64,000 nt of DNA, taken from Pseudomonas sp. 14P_8.1_Bac3. Lineage in GTDB: Bacteria > Pseudomonadota > Gammaproteobacteria > Pseudomonadales > Pseudomonadaceae. The position numbers were made by a program, and so were the translations under genes. The stretch is taken from NCBI RefSeq assembly GCF_025466085.1, contig NZ_JANLOD010000021.1, positions 124,001-188,000 on the forward strand. Reading direction: 5' to 3'. The notes under the pieces were generated by a model, which was not told the DNA's origin, ran no database searches, and saw nothing but the letters and a program-made list of their open reading frames with translations. Of the stretch, positions 8,524-18,585 are shown in pieces; positions within the stretch are counted from its first letter, which is position 1; the number at the start of each line of letters is the position of its first letter.

Positions 8524-9957
8524 ATGACTTTTTTGCGCCCTACCCTGCTGACGCTCGCTTGCCTGCTCGCCTCACCGGGCTTCGCCGACGACCTGCCGTC
8601 ACTCGGCGACGCCAGTTCTGCCATTGTCTCGCCGCAACAGGAATACCAGTTGGGTCGCGCCTGGCTGGCGCTGCTGCGTAGCCAGGTTGACCAGCTCAAC
8701 GATCCGCAGCTCAAGGACTACGTCGAATCCAGCGTCTACCGTCTGGTGGAGACCAGCCAGGTCAACGACCGGCGCCTGGAATTCATCCTGATCAACAGCC
8801 CGCAGCTTAACGCCTTCGCGGCGCCAGGCGGGATTGTCGGGGTCAACGGCGGCTTGTTCCTCAATGCCCAGACCGAAGGCGAATACGCCTCGGTACTGGC
8901 CCACGAACTGGCTCACTTGTCGCAACGCCACTTCGCCCGAGGCGTCGAAGCGCAACAACGCATGCAAGTACCAATGATGGCCGCGCTGCTGGCCGGGATC
9001 GTGATTGCCGCGGCCGGTGCCGGCGATGCCGGGATCGCCGCCATTGCCGGCACGCAGGCCGCAGCGATTCAGGAGCAACGGCGCTTCTCGCGTCAGAACG
9101 AGCAAGAAGCCGACCGTATCGGCATCCTCAACCTGGAAAAGGCCGGTTACGACCCACGCTCGATGCCGACCATGTTCGAGCGGTTGGCGCGCCAGTACCG
9201 CTTTGACGCCAAGCCGCCGGAATTCCTGCTGACTCACCCGGTGACCGAATCGCGTATTGCCGACACCCGTAACCGCGCCGAGCAAGCCCCGCTGGGCGGT
9301 ATCGAAGATACCATGCGTTATCAGCTGATTCGCGCGCGGGTCCAGTTGATCTACGAAGAAACTCCGGGCCTGGGCGCCAAGCGTTTTCGCGCTCAGCTCG
9401 ATGAAAATCCGAAAAACGATGTCGCGCGTTATGGCCTGGCGATCGCCCAGATCAAGGGCGGTCAGCTGAACGAAGCGCGGGAAAACCTCAAGCTGCTGCT
9501 GGCTAAGTCACCGAACGAGATCATCTACAACCTCGCGCAGATCGATCTGGACATCACCAACAATCGCCTGCCGGACGCACAGACCCGGGTCGACCGGATG
9601 CTGACTCAGTATCCGGGCAACTATCCGCTGAATCAGGTGCGCGTCGATTTGCTGCTCAAGCAGAACCGTGCACCGGAAGCGGAAAAAGCGCTGGAAAACC
9701 TGCTCAAGAGCCGCCCGGATGATCCGGACGTCTGGTACATGGTGGCGGAAACCCGTGGTTTGTCGGGCAACATCATCGGCCTGCATCAGGCTCGCGCCGA
9801 GTACTTTGCGTTGGTCGGCGATTACCGCCAGGCCATCCAGCAACTGGACTTCGCCAAGCGCAAGGCCGGCTCCAACTTCCCGCTGTCCTCGCGCATCGAC
9901 GCACGCCAGCGCGAGTTGATGGAGCAGGAGCGCATGGTCAAGGACATGATGGGCTGA
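8524..9957 (+). CDS. bepA: Periplasmic M48 metalloprotease with TPR repeats (BepA-like)
   Basis: A 477-residue periplasmic protease and chaperone that helps assemble or degrade outer membrane proteins such as LptD. A signal peptide (residues 1-21) is followed by an M48 domain with the zinc motif H127-E-L-A-H131 and the third ligand region QNEQEADRIGI. From about residue 280 there are TPR repeats (NPKNDVARYGLAIAQIKGGQ and three more). The ATG at 8524 is preferred to the in-frame TTG at 8503 because it begins a clean signal sequence. Confidence 0.9.
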   Translation: MTFLRPTLLTLACLLASPGFADDLPSLGDASSAIVSPQQEYQLGRAWLALLRSQVDQLNDPQLKDYVESSVYRLVETSQVNDRRLEFILINSPQLNAFAAPGGIVGVNGGLFLNAQTEGEYASVLAHELAHLSQRHFARGVEAQQRMQVPMMAALLAGIVIAAAGAGDAGIAAIAGTQAAAIQEQRRFSRQNEQEADRIGILNLEKAGYDPRSMPTMFERLARQYRFDAKPPEFLLTHPVTESRIADTRNRAEQAPLGGIEDTMRYQLIRARVQLIYEETPGLGAKRFRAQLDENPKNDVARYGLAIAQIKGGQLNEARENLKLLLAKSPNEIIYNLAQIDLDITNNRLPDAQTRVDRMLTQYPGNYPLNQVRVDLLLKQNRAPEAEKALENLLKSRPDDPDVWYMVAETRGLSGNIIGLHQARAEYFALVGDYRQAIQQLDFAKRKAGSNFPLSSRIDARQRELMEQERMVKDMMG

Positions 9958-9984
9958 GCGGTTACTCACAAAATCTGCAGACAC

Positions 9985-10016
9985 AAAAAAACCGCCTCTT
10001 TCGAGGCGGTTTTTTA
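9985..10016. terminator. Bidirectional terminator, bepA-like / mucD
   Basis: ACCGCCTC and GAGGCGGT form a stem flanked by A and T tracts on both sides, so it can end both convergent genes. Confidence 0.9.
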
Positions 10017-10032
10017 TTCAACCTGCAACCGG

Positions 10033-11457
10033 TTATTCAGCCAGTTTGAAGGTGATGAAGCTGGCGCGATTCTGACGCAGAACCCGCATGGACACCGAGC
10101 GGTTCTTCGGCAGCGCCTTGGCGATATCGGTGAACTCCTTGGTGGAGCCGATCGCCTGATTGTTCAGGTGAGTGATGACATCACCTGGCTGCAGCCCGAT
10201 CAGCGATGCAGGACCGTCCTGAACTTCCTTGATCACCACACCACCTTTAAGGTCGTAGGTTTTCTTCTGCTCAGCGGTCAGCTCGGCCACGGACACGCCC
10301 AGTCGATTGCTGCTGCGCTCGGTACTGGATTGCGGCAACGAATCCAGCTCTTTGCCTTCTTCCGGGATCGCGCCAACGGTCAGCTCGACATTTTTGCGTT
10401 TACCTTCACGGATCACTTCCAGGTTGGCTTTCGAGCCGGCTTTCAGTGCGCCAACCAGGTGCGGCAGATCAGCAGACATGACGATCGGTTGACCATTCAT
10501 GCTCAAGATCACGTCGCCGACCTGCAACCCGCCTTTAGCGGCCGGGCCGTCATCCTGGATCTGTGCGACCAGGGCGCCAGCGGGCTTCTCAAGACCAAAC
10601 GACTCGGCCAGGTCCTTGTTCACTTCCTGAATGACGACACCCAACCAGCCACGACTGACCTTGCCGCCGCTTTTCAGCTGATTGGAAACGTCCATGGCGA
10701 CGTCGATAGGGATGGCGAACGACACGCCCATGAAGCCACCGGAACGGGTGAAGATCTGCGAGTTGATCCCCACTACTTCGCCATTGAGGTTGAACAGCGG
10801 ACCGCCGGAGTTGCCCGGGTTGATCGGTACGTCGGTCTGGATGAACGGCACATAGTTTTCGTTCGGCAGGCTGCGACCGACGGCGCTGACGATACCTTGA
10901 GTGACGGTATGGTCGAAACCGAACGGTGAACCGATGGCTACGACCCACTGGCCGGCCTTCAGGTCCTGGGATTTACCCAATTTCAGGACGGGCAGATCCT
11001 TGCCTTCGATTTTCAGCAAGGCCACGTCGGAGCGTGGGTCAGTGCCGACGAGCTTGGCTTTCAGCTCGCTGCGGTCGGCGAGACGAACGAGAATTTCATC
11101 GGCATCGGCGATCACATGGTTGTTGGTGAGGATGTAGCCATCAGGCGAGATGATGAAACCTGAACCCAGCGACTGGGCTTCGCGCTGACGATCACCGCGT
11201 GGCGAACGTTGCTGCGGCATGCCGCGCTCGAAGAACTCGCGCAACATCGGCGGCAAGCCTTCGAGGTCGGGCATTTGATCGCTCACTTTGCGATCCGGCA
11301 GTTTCTGCGTGGTACTGATGTTCACCACCGCCGGCGAGGCTTGTTCGACCAGTTGCGTAAAGTCGGGCAACTCGGCTGCTTGCGCAGCGACCGCCTGACC
11401 GAGCACCAGTACAGTGGCGAAAATGGAGAGGTAAGACTTCAAACGTGGTATCGACAT
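10033..11457 (-). CDS. mucD: Periplasmic serine protease MucD (DegP-like)
   Basis: A DegP/HtrA-type protease of the periplasm that degrades misfolded proteins and damps AlgU activation. The 474-residue precursor has a signal peptide (1-28), a trypsin-like domain with triad H114 (TNNHVIADAD), D144 (PRSDVALLKI) and S217 (NPGNSGGPLF), then two PDZ domains (about 265-360 and 380-470). The ATG at 11457 is used because it starts the signal peptide. Last gene of the algU cluster. Confidence 0.95.
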   Translation of the reverse strand: MSIPRLKSYLSIFATVLVLGQAVAAQAAELPDFTQLVEQASPAVVNISTTQKLPDRKVSDQMPDLEGLPPMLREFFERGMPQQRSPRGDRQREAQSLGSGFIISPDGYILTNNHVIADADEILVRLADRSELKAKLVGTDPRSDVALLKIEGKDLPVLKLGKSQDLKAGQWVVAIGSPFGFDHTVTQGIVSAVGRSLPNENYVPFIQTDVPINPGNSGGPLFNLNGEVVGINSQIFTRSGGFMGVSFAIPIDVAMDVSNQLKSGGKVSRGWLGVVIQEVNKDLAESFGLEKPAGALVAQIQDDGPAAKGGLQVGDVILSMNGQPIVMSADLPHLVGALKAGSKANLEVIREGKRKNVELTVGAIPEEGKELDSLPQSSTERSSNRLGVSVAELTAEQKKTYDLKGGVVIKEVQDGPASLIGLQPGDVITHLNNQAIGSTKEFTDIAKALPKNRSVSMRVLRQNRASFITFKLAE

Positions 11458-11638
11458 ACGGCTCCCGTTACGACGAGCATGGTTGAGCGATATGGAGCAA
11501 GGAACACCGGGAACGATACGCCGGTATTTTTGTTCCGGGAACAACAAACAAGGCCAGAGCCGAGGGGCTCTGACCTATAAAAAATTTCAGGAATATTTGC
11601 AAATTGAAATGCTCACCAAACATTTCGATATCAGCTCA

Positions 11639-12595
11639 CTACTGGGTTGCAGTGGCATCGGTGCGCATGGACAGCGCAATCCGTTCAGCGGTACCTACAG
11701 GAATTTCACCAACGACGGTCACCATAATTTCGCCCTGAGGCGTGGTCAGGCGTCGGGATACAGCAACCGTTGGGCCCAGCTGAGTGCGTGTATCGGTGAC
11801 GGTGGCGCCATTCAACGGTTCGAGGAACACCGAAAAACGCGCCAAACCATCGTCGTACATCAGGCTGTTGACCTGGGTTTTGGTCTCTGGATCTTTACGC
11901 GATGTGCTGCTGGTCAGCTCGAAACCTGCGGGCAGCCAATCTGAATGCCAAGCCTGGGCAGCCTTGACCGCCGACGCCTTGTCGCTGTCGAGGGCGATGG
12001 CTTTGCAATCACTGCCCGGCTGCAGGTCGCTCTCGGAAGGAGCACTGGAGGTATCCAGCTGTGTGAACTGGAAGCGTTCAAGCAACTGCCCCTTGTCGTT
12101 CAATAGCAGCGACTTAAGAGGCAAACCGGTTTCTTTATCCAGGTGAAGTTCAAAACCGTAGCGATGTTGATCCCGTGGCTTCAGCGAAACGATGACAGCT
12201 GAACGTCCAGCCACACGCGACTTGCCGATGACGGCAAGGTCGTACCAATTCTTGAGCTTTTGTGGATCGAGTGCCCGGGCAGCGGAGTTGGGGGAATCCC
12301 CAAGTCCAGCAATCAGGGTGCCGCTGACGCATTGAGTATGCCCATCAATGCGCACGACTTCCTGCGCAGAGCCGTCGAGCTGGAGCAGACGCTCGCGGAC
12401 CTTGCCATCCTGGACGCGGTGCCAGATATTGTGGGTAGAAAAACTACCGTTTCGCTCGTAAACAAAAGTACCGTGAAAGCTTTGCTGTTGCTCGGCCTGA
12501 CCAAGACGGGTCAACCAGTCCTGGGCTTCATCGGCGTGGGCTGGAACAACGAACCAGCCACCGAGCAGAAGCGAAAGTAGAGGGATGGCGCGCAT
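11639..12595 (-). CDS. mucB: Sigma factor AlgU regulatory protein MucB (RseB-like)
   Basis: A periplasmic protein that shields the MucA anti-sigma factor from regulated proteolysis and senses envelope stress lipids. 318 residues with a signal peptide (1-22, ending PAHA). Two domains follow: the LolA-like N-terminal half (QSFHGTFVYERNGSFSTHNI) and a smaller C-terminal domain. It lies 8 bases after mucA. About 180 bases separate it from mucD, with no room for a mucC gene. Confidence 0.95.
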   Translation of the reverse strand: MRAIPLLSLLLGGWFVVPAHADEAQDWLTRLGQAEQQQSFHGTFVYERNGSFSTHNIWHRVQDGKVRERLLQLDGSAQEVVRIDGHTQCVSGTLIAGLGDSPNSAARALDPQKLKNWYDLAVIGKSRVAGRSAVIVSLKPRDQHRYGFELHLDKETGLPLKSLLLNDKGQLLERFQFTQLDTSSAPSESDLQPGSDCKAIALDSDKASAVKAAQAWHSDWLPAGFELTSSTSRKDPETKTQVNSLMYDDGLARFSVFLEPLNGATVTDTRTQLGPTVAVSRRLTTPQGEIMVTVVGEIPVGTAERIALSMRTDATATQ

Positions 12596-12603
12596 GATCC
12601 TCC

Positions 12604-13191
12604 TTAACGGTTTTCCAGGCTTGCCGCACGAGCGTAAGGCAGAGCGCTCTCAGTACCTTTCAGTGCAGCTTGTTGAGCATGTTGGCGCAAGTAACCTGGC
12701 AAACGCTGATCGTGCCAGCCTGGTTGACCTTGCAATACGCCGTTGACCATCGGGCCAGTGGCTTCCGAACTCTCATTATAGCCTGCCAATACAGCTGGAC
12801 CTTTAACCTGAGGAACGGCCAGGCTCGGTTGGTTCGACTGCTGAGCCAACTGCACACCTGCGATCTCGTCCTGGTTATAGAGACGAACACCCGCCAGCAC
12901 GGCGACGGTGACCGAAGCTGCGACCGCCAGACGACCCAGGCTACGCCATGGACCACGGGAAGCTTTTGCCGGTACAGCCTCGTCAGCCAGCGCAGCGGAA
13001 ACGGCCGCGGCGATGTCCAGGCGTGGAAGCAGTAGATCCTTATGCATCACTGCCCGAGCGATTTGATAACGAGCCCATGTTTCACGAGTTTCAACATCGT
13101 CAAAGGCATTCAATACCCGACGCAATTCCAATTCGTCCGCTTCGTTATCCATCACTGCGGACAGCGATTCCTGCAGGGCTTCACGACTCAT
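12604..13191 (-). CDS. mucA: Anti-sigma factor MucA
   Basis: An inner-membrane anti-sigma factor holding AlgU inactive. The 195 residues comprise an N-terminal cytoplasmic RseA domain (MSREALQESLSAVMDNEADE), a single membrane helix near residues 87-105 (RLAVAASVTVAVLAGVRLY) and a periplasmic tail bound by MucB. The frame is complete, so there is no sign of the truncating mutations that produce mucoidy in P. aeruginosa. Follows algU by 30 bases. Confidence 0.95.
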   Translation of the reverse strand: MSREALQESLSAVMDNEADELELRRVLNAFDDVETRETWARYQIARAVMHKDLLLPRLDIAAAVSAALADEAVPAKASRGPWRSLGRLAVAASVTVAVLAGVRLYNQDEIAGVQLAQQSNQPSLAVPQVKGPAVLAGYNESSEATGPMVNGVLQGQPGWHDQRLPGYLRQHAQQAALKGTESALPYARAASLENR

Positions 13192-13221
13192 GGCGTTCCT
13201 CTCTTGGCTGTCGCCGCTGTC

Positions 13222-13803
13222 TCAGTTTTCCTGCAACAACGGCTGCAGGGCTTTATCGATGGCCTCCCGAGCGCGGAAAATCCGGGAGCGCACGGTACCG
13301 ACCGGACATTGCATGACCGCCGCAATGTCCTCGTAACTCAGACCATCGAATTCACGTAAAGTTAAAGCCGTACGCAAATCTTCTGGCAGTTGCTGGATGG
13401 TTCGATGGACGGTGCCTTCGATTTCATCCCGCAGCAATGCACGTTCTGGCGACTCGAGATCCTTGAGGCCGTGATCGCCATCGTAGAACTCTGCATCCTC
13501 GGAACTGACATCGCTATCCGGCGGCCGACGGCCGCGTGATACCAGATAGTTTTTCGCCGTGTTAATGGCGATGCGGTAAAGCCACGTATAGAACGCGCTG
13601 TCTCCGCGAAAGTTTCCTAGTGCACGGTATGCCTTGATAAAGGCTTCCTGTGCCACGTCCTGGGCTTCATGGGTGTCGTGCACGAAACGCACGATCAACC
13701 CGAGAATTTTGTGCTGGTATTTCAGCACTAGCAGATCGAAAGCTCGCTTGTCGCCGCGCTGAACGCGTTCGACCAGCTGCTGATCCTCTTCCTGGGTTAG
13801 CAT
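13222..13803 (-). CDS. algU: Extracytoplasmic-function sigma factor AlgU (RpoE)
   Basis: The envelope-stress sigma factor that drives alginate, osmotic and heat-shock genes and its own operon. 193 residues from the ATG at 13803, starting MLTQEEDQQLVERVQRGDKR. Sigma-70 region 2 (RDSAFYTWLYRIAINTAKNY-like segment) and region 4 (LTLREFDGLSYEDIAAVMQC) are both present. The frame is open upstream to 13860, but the SD-preceded ATG at 13803 gives the canonical length. Confidence 0.97.
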   Translation of the reverse strand: MLTQEEDQQLVERVQRGDKRAFDLLVLKYQHKILGLIVRFVHDTHEAQDVAQEAFIKAYRALGNFRGDSAFYTWLYRIAINTAKNYLVSRGRRPPDSDVSSEDAEFYDGDHGLKDLESPERALLRDEIEGTVHRTIQQLPEDLRTALTLREFDGLSYEDIAAVMQCPVGTVRSRIFRAREAIDKALQPLLQEN

Positions 13804-13862
13804 GAACTCTCCTCGATAAGCTCGGAGGAAGCTTGCATAACTAAACGACCAGACTTGCAAAC

Positions 13863-13889
13863 ATAGACTCGGGCTTTTCGCAAAAGTTC
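13863..13889 (-). promoter_or_regulatory. Probable AlgU-dependent promoter of algU (proximal)
   Basis: On the minus strand GAACTT (13889-13884), a 16-base spacer and TCTAT (13867-13863) match the sigma-E/AlgU consensus GAACTT-N16/17-TCTGA closely. It lies 60 bases before the algU start and fits the known autoregulation of algU. Confidence 0.65.
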
Positions 13890-14055
13890 TCCCCCTCCAA
13901 GCAAGTTTCCTGCGGACTCTGATTTGGCACGCACGAAAAGCGCAGCTCGGGTTAACCCGGCTGCGCGAATAATCTTGTCATCGGATCCATCAGCAAGGAC
14001 CAAACTGCAATCTTGCGCTGAAGCCGACGCTGTCCCTTGATTCAGGCAACGGTCT

Positions 14056-14083
14056 ATTGATCTTGAGCCTTTGGCAAAAGTTC
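14056..14083 (-). promoter_or_regulatory. Possible second AlgU-type promoter (distal)
   Basis: GAACTT (14083-14078), 17 bases, then TCAAT (14060-14056). The -35 box is perfect and shares the extension GAACTTTTGC with the proximal promoter, but the -10 box is weaker. P. aeruginosa algU also has two AlgU-dependent promoters. Confidence 0.4.
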
Positions 14084-14361
14084 CAAATATTTATAGCTGT
14101 GCCAGAGCGACATTGTGCAACCGTGAAGCGAAAAAGACTGTTAAATCCACGATACAGTCGTGTTGTCGCTGAACCGGTCAAAAAATCATCCGACGAAGCG
14201 TCAGATCCATTCTGTCACCGTAGTTTCACAATGCCATGCCAGCGCGGCTATTGTGCCGCTCCCCCCCTCTATATACTAGTGGGCTGTGTGGCAGCCTTGA
14301 CTCGCCGGTCCAGAAGTCTGGCGCCAACCCCGACCCGGGTCGCTTTGAGCGGAATCCTGAA

Positions 14362-15978
14362 ATGAGCCAACAGTTTCAACATGATGTTCTGGTCATTGGC
14401 AGCGGTGCTGCCGGTTTGAGCCTTGCGCTGACCTTGCCCGATCATTTGCGTATCGCCGTACTGAGCAAAGGCGACCTCGCCAACGGTTCGACGTTCTGGG
14501 CTCAGGGTGGTGTCGCCGCCGTCCTGGACGACACCGATACTGTCGAATCCCACGTCGATGACACCCTCAATGCCGGCGGCGGCCTGTGTCATGAAGACGC
14601 CGTGCGCTTTACCGTCGAGCACAGTAAAGAGGCGATTCAATGGCTGATCGACCAAGGCGTGCCGTTTACCCGCGATGAACAATCCGGCACGGAGGACGGC
14701 GGCTTCGAGTTCCACCTGACCCGAGAGGGTGGCCACAGTCATCGGCGCATCATTCATGCTGCCGATGCGACAGGCGCAGCAATTTTCAAAACCCTGCTCG
14801 AAAAAGCCCGGCAGCGACCTAACGTCGAACTGCTGGAACAGCGGGTCGCGGTCGATCTGATCACCGAAAAACGCCTGGGCCTGGAAGGCGATCGTTGCCT
14901 CGGCGCTTACGTCCTCAATCGCGGCACCGGCGAAGTCGACACCTACGGTGCGCGCTTTGTGATTCTCGCATCCGGTGGCGCCGCCAAGGTCTACCTCTAC
15001 ACCAGCAACCCCGACGGCGCCTGCGGTGACGGCATTGCCATGGCCTGGCGTTCCGGCTGCCGGGTGGCGAACCTGGAATTCAACCAGTTCCACCCCACCT
15101 GCCTGTATCACCCGCAGGCCAAGAGCTTCCTGATCACCGAAGCCCTGCGTGGCGAAGGCGCGCACCTGAAGCTGCCCAACGGCGAGCGCTTCATGCAGCG
15201 GTTCGACCCCCGCGCGGAACTGGCACCACGGGACATCGTCGCCCGGGCGATCGACCATGAGATGAAACGGCTCGGTATCGACTGCGTTTATTTGGACATC
15301 AGCCACAAACCGGAGGCGTTCATCAAGACGCACTTTCCGACGGTGTACGAGCGCTGCCTCGAGTTCTCCATCGACATCACCCGACAACCGATTCCGGTGG
15401 TTCCCGCGGCGCACTACACCTGTGGCGGCGTGATGGTCGATCAGCAGGGCCGCACCGACGTGCCGGGGCTGTACGCGATTGGCGAAACCAGCTTCACCGG
15501 CCTGCACGGCGCCAACCGCATGGCCAGCAACTCGCTGCTGGAATGCTTCGTGTACGCGCGATCGGCGGCGGCGGACATTCTCGAGCAATTGCCGCAGGTG
15601 TCGATTCCCGCCGCCCTGCCCGTCTGGGATGCCAGCCAGGTCACCGACTCGGACGAAGACGTGATCATTGCGCACAACTGGGACGAACTGCGGCGGTTCA
15701 TGTGGGACTACGTCGGCATCGTGCGCACCAACAAGCGCCTGCAGCGGGCGCAGCACCGTGTGCGGTTGTTGCTGGATGAAATCGACGAGTTCTACAGCAA
15801 CTACAAGGTCAGCCGGGATTTGATCGAGCTGCGTAACCTGGCCCAGGTTGCCGAGTTGATGATCCAGTCAGCCATGGAGCGCAAGGAAAGTCGCGGCCTG
15901 CATTACACCCTCGACTACCCGGACATGCTGCCCGTCGCGCTGGACACTATTCTGGTGCCGTCCACCTACGTCGACTGA
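14362..15978 (+). CDS. nadB: L-aspartate oxidase (NAD biosynthesis)
   Basis: A flavoenzyme oxidising L-aspartate to iminoaspartate, the first step of de novo NAD synthesis. 538 residues: N-terminal FAD-binding [11 protein letters not shown], a substrate-covering domain with the [12 protein letters not shown] region, the active-site stretch [10 protein letters not shown], and a helical C-terminal domain. The ATG at 14362 matches the usual start [13 protein letters not shown]. The open frame continues upstream to 14236 without similarity. Located next to the algU cluster as in other pseudomonads. Confidence 0.97.
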   Translation: MSQQFQHDVLVIGSGAAGLSLALTLPDHLRIAVLSKGDLANGSTFWAQGGVAAVLDDTDTVESHVDDTLNAGGGLCHEDAVRFTVEHSKEAIQWLIDQGVPFTRDEQSGTEDGGFEFHLTREGGHSHRRIIHAADATGAAIFKTLLEKARQRPNVELLEQRVAVDLITEKRLGLEGDRCLGAYVLNRGTGEVDTYGARFVILASGGAAKVYLYTSNPDGACGDGIAMAWRSGCRVANLEFNQFHPTCLYHPQAKSFLITEALRGEGAHLKLPNGERFMQRFDPRAELAPRDIVARAIDHEMKRLGIDCVYLDISHKPEAFIKTHFPTVYERCLEFSIDITRQPIPVVPAAHYTCGGVMVDQQGRTDVPGLYAIGETSFTGLHGANRMASNSLLECFVYARSAAADILEQLPQVSIPAALPVWDASQVTDSDEDVIIAHNWDELRRFMWDYVGIVRTNKRLQRAQHRVRLLLDEIDEFYSNYKVSRDLIELRNLAQVAELMIQSAMERKESRGLHYTLDYPDMLPVALDTILVPSTYVD

Positions 15979-16399
15979 ACGTGAGCCGGACCCGCAGGCG
16001 TCGATGAAGATCGGCCGCCTGCGAGTCCCGTGGCACGCAAATCGAACGGACCCGCCGCTCGCCTCGCAGACGAAACCGCAACACCACGATCAACGGTAAC
16101 GCCAGGCTGTCCCGCCGCAGCTGAACCGCCTGCCAGCCTTGCGCCTGATTCCACAACTGCCAGCCATCCGCGTCACGACGCAAGCCGCGAAACGCCTGCG
16201 GGTGGGTCAGCAGGATCTGGCGCGGCAAGACCCGGACGCCATGCGCCAGACAGCATAAAGCCCCCAGCAAGCTGGCCCAGGCCGGTATCGCAAGCAGAAA
16301 CAACGAACCCAGCGCGAACAGCTGGGCCGACAGATAGGCCGCCAGCAATTGCCGTGAGGCATGCCAGCGGCATTCGAACGCATTACTTGGGCTGGACAC
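15947..16399 (-). CDS. YgfX/CptA-like membrane protein
   Basis: A 150-residue protein with two adjacent membrane helices near the N-terminus ([20 protein letters not shown] and [14 protein letters not shown]) and an arginine-rich soluble half. Its position immediately after sdhE on the same strand, overlapping it by 17 bases, is that of YgfX (CptA), reported in E. coli as a toxin-like partner encoded with SdhE. Its 3' end overlaps the end of nadB by 32 bases on the opposite strand. Confidence 0.75.
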   Translation of the reverse strand: MSSPSNAFECRWHASRQLLAAYLSAQLFALGSLFLLAIPAWASLLGALCCLAHGVRVLPRQILLTHPQAFRGLRRDADGWQLWNQAQGWQAVQLRRDSLALPLIVVLRFRLRGERRVRSICVPRDSQAADLHRRLRVRLTFSRRRWTAPE

Positions 16400-16637
16400 G
16401 ATCCAGGATCATGCGAACCATGCGCTGAAGCTCCGGATCTTCCGATTCGGCGCGTTCCATGAACCAGCCGAACATGTCCTGATCTTCGCACTCGAGCAGC
16501 TTGCGGTAGCAATCGCGGTCAACATCGTTGAGGTGCGGGTAAACCTCTTTCACGAACGGCACCAGCAACACGTCTAGCTCAAGCATGCCACGGCGGCTGT
16601 GCCAGTAGAGGCGATTCAGTTCAACATCTTCGACCAT
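16383..16637 (-). CDS. sdhE: FAD assembly factor SdhE
   Basis: A small cytoplasmic protein that helps attach FAD covalently to succinate dehydrogenase. 84 residues from the ATG at 16637 (SD GGAGCG upstream) with the family signature [15 protein letters not shown] near residues 14-28. Upstream and divergent lies ygfZ. The pairing of sdhE and ygfX opposite ygfZ matches the E. coli arrangement. Confidence 0.93.
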   Translation of the reverse strand: MVEDVELNRLYWHSRRGMLELDVLLVPFVKEVYPHLNDVDRDCYRKLLECEDQDMFGWFMERAESEDPELQRMVRMILDRVQPK

Positions 16638-16786
16638 GGAGCGCTCCTCAAATAGGCGGCAAGTATACAGCCCCGGGGAACATCGAACAGTCGGCTTTGG
16701 TCGGGCGCACCCGACCTTTTGTGAACTACCCATTTCATGGGCGCCCCCTTATGATGTCCTCCAGACTCTTCACGCTGCGATGTCCC

Positions 16787-17728
16787 ATGGCCGACTCTGC
16801 TTTTTTCTGCACCCTCTCTCACGAAGGCGTTCTCGCGGTCCGCGGCGCGGATGCCGGTAAATTTCTGCAAGGCCAGTTGACCTGCAACCTCAATTACCTG
16901 AGCGACACTCAGGCCAGCCTCGGCGCACGCTGCACGCAGAAGGGCCGGATGCAATCGAGTTTCCGTATCCTGTTGCAAGGCGATGGCGTGCTGATGGCCA
17001 TGGCCACCGAGCTGCTGGAGCCGCAATTGGCGGACCTGAAAAAGTACGCGGTGTTTTCCAAATCCAAACTGACCGACGAAAGCGCCGCCTGGGTCCGCTT
17101 CGGTGTCGAGCATGGCGACGCCGCCCTGCTCAGCCTCGGTCTTGAATTGCCAACCGACACCGGCAGCGTTGCGCGCAACGACGGGCTGATCGCCATCCGC
17201 GTATCGCCAGACCGCGCCGAACTCTGGACCGCCGCCGATCAGGCCGAGGCCATCAAGGGCAAGCTGTCCGCGCTGTTGGCCGAAGGCGATCTAAATCAAT
17301 GGCTGCTTGGCCAGATCCGCGCCGGGATCGGTCAGGTCATGCCGAGCACCCGTGAACTGTTCATTCCGCAGATGCTCAACCTGCAAGCCGTGGGTGGCGT
17401 GAGCTTCAAAAAAGGCTGCTACACCGGCCAGGAAATCGTCGCGCGGATGCAGTACCTGGGCAAACTCAAGCGCCGTTTGTATCGCCTGAGTCTCGACACC
17501 AGTGAATTGCCGGAACCGGGCACGCCGCTCTTCTCGCCGACTCATGGCAGCGCCATCGGCGAAGTGGTGATTGCCGCACGCGCCGGGCAAGAAATTGAAC
17601 TCCTTGCAGTACTGCAAGCCGAAGCAGCTGAAGGCGGTGACGTCCATCTGGGCGCACTCGAAGGGCCCGCCCTGCACCTGCTCGACCTGCCTTACGAACT
17701 GGACCGCGATCGAGAAATCCAGCGTTAA
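16787..17728 (+). CDS. ygfZ: Folate-binding Fe-S maturation protein YgfZ
   Basis: A tetrahydrofolate-binding protein related to GcvT that supports certain iron-sulfur enzymes. 313 residues. The conserved signature K-G-C-Y-T-G-Q-E with its essential cysteine is in VSFKKGCYTGQEIVARMQYL (about residues 205-224). The ATG at 16787 gives the expected N-terminus; the longer frame from 16697 runs through the promoter region. Followed after 34 bases by the HDOD gene. Confidence 0.93.
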   Translation: MADSAFFCTLSHEGVLAVRGADAGKFLQGQLTCNLNYLSDTQASLGARCTQKGRMQSSFRILLQGDGVLMAMATELLEPQLADLKKYAVFSKSKLTDESAAWVRFGVEHGDAALLSLGLELPTDTGSVARNDGLIAIRVSPDRAELWTAADQAEAIKGKLSALLAEGDLNQWLLGQIRAGIGQVMPSTRELFIPQMLNLQAVGGVSFKKGCYTGQEIVARMQYLGKLKRRLYRLSLDTSELPEPGTPLFSPTHGSAIGEVVIAARAGQEIELLAVLQAEAAEGGDVHLGALEGPALHLLDLPYELDRDREIQR

Positions 17729-17762
17729 CGGCAGCACTTGTCGCAACACCTAGAGAAAAAAA

Positions 17763-18584
17763 ATGATTGAGCTGGCGGAAAAGGTCCAACAGGATTTGGT
17801 TGAGGCCATCGATAACGATGACCTGGTTCTGCCAACGTTGCCGGAAGTGGCCCTGCAGATTCGCAAGGCCGCTGAAGACCCGGAAATCAGTGTCAGCACC
17901 CTGAGCAAAGTGATCGGTCGGGACACCGCGCTCTCCGCGCGCCTGATCAAAGTGGTCAATAGCCCGCTCCTGCGCGCGACCCAGGAAGTCACTGGCTTGC
18001 ACACGGCCATTACTCGCCTGGGCGTCAACTACAGCAGCAACCTGGCCATTGGCCTGGTGATGGAACAGATTTTCCACGCCCGCTCTGAAGTGGTGGAGAA
18101 GAAGATGCGCGAAGTCTGGCGCAAAAGCCTGGAAATCGCCGGCGTCAGCTACGCATTGTGCCGCAGTTATACGCAACTCAAGCCTGATCAGGCAGCGCTC
18201 GGCGGCCTGGTGCACCAGATTGGCGTGTTGCCGATCCTGACCTACGCCGAAGACCACTACGAACTGCTGTCAGATGCGGTCAGCCTGAACCACGTCATCG
18301 ACCAGATCCACCCGGTGATCGGTGACAAACTGCTGCGGGTCTGGGAGTTTCCGGAAAAGCTGGTGCAACTGCCGGGCCTGTATCTGGACTTCAAGCGTGA
18401 CTCCAGGCGCGTCGACTATGTTGACCTGGTGCAGGTCGCCAGTCTGTATTGCCACAAGGGCACCGACCATCCGCTCGCCCGGATCGATGTGTTCAATGTG
18501 CCCGCCTTCAAGAAGCTGGGGATTGATCCGCAGAACGAGGCGATGTGTAGAGACCTCGAAGAAGCGCGGTCGATGTTCTTATAA
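17763..18584 (+). CDS. HDOD-domain signalling protein
   Basis: A 273-residue protein consisting almost entirely of one HDOD domain (PF08668), a catalytically dead relative of HD phosphohydrolases used in bacterial signalling. Recognisable parts are LPTLPEVALQIRKAAEDPEI, SKVIGRDTALSARLIKVVNS and LGGLVHQIGVLPIL. Function in this position is unknown. It directly follows ygfZ with a GAGAAAAAAA spacer, so it may share its transcript. Confidence 0.85.
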   Translation: MIELAEKVQQDLVEAIDNDDLVLPTLPEVALQIRKAAEDPEISVSTLSKVIGRDTALSARLIKVVNSPLLRATQEVTGLHTAITRLGVNYSSNLAIGLVMEQIFHARSEVVEKKMREVWRKSLEIAGVSYALCRSYTQLKPDQAALGGLVHQIGVLPILTYAEDHYELLSDAVSLNHVIDQIHPVIGDKLLRVWEFPEKLVQLPGLYLDFKRDSRRVDYVDLVQVASLYCHKGTDHPLARIDVFNVPAFKKLGIDPQNEAMCRDLEEARSMFL

Positions 18585-18585
18585 A

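Larger units (their letters stand above)
13804..14361. other. algU / nadB divergent regulatory region
   Basis: 558 bases with no convincing gene. On the algU side it holds two GAACTT boxes (listed separately). An AGCTCGGGTTAACCCGGCTG-type palindrome lies near 13946, and the nadB leader near 14275 includes CTATATACT. The nadB promoter was not identified with confidence. Confidence 0.6.
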
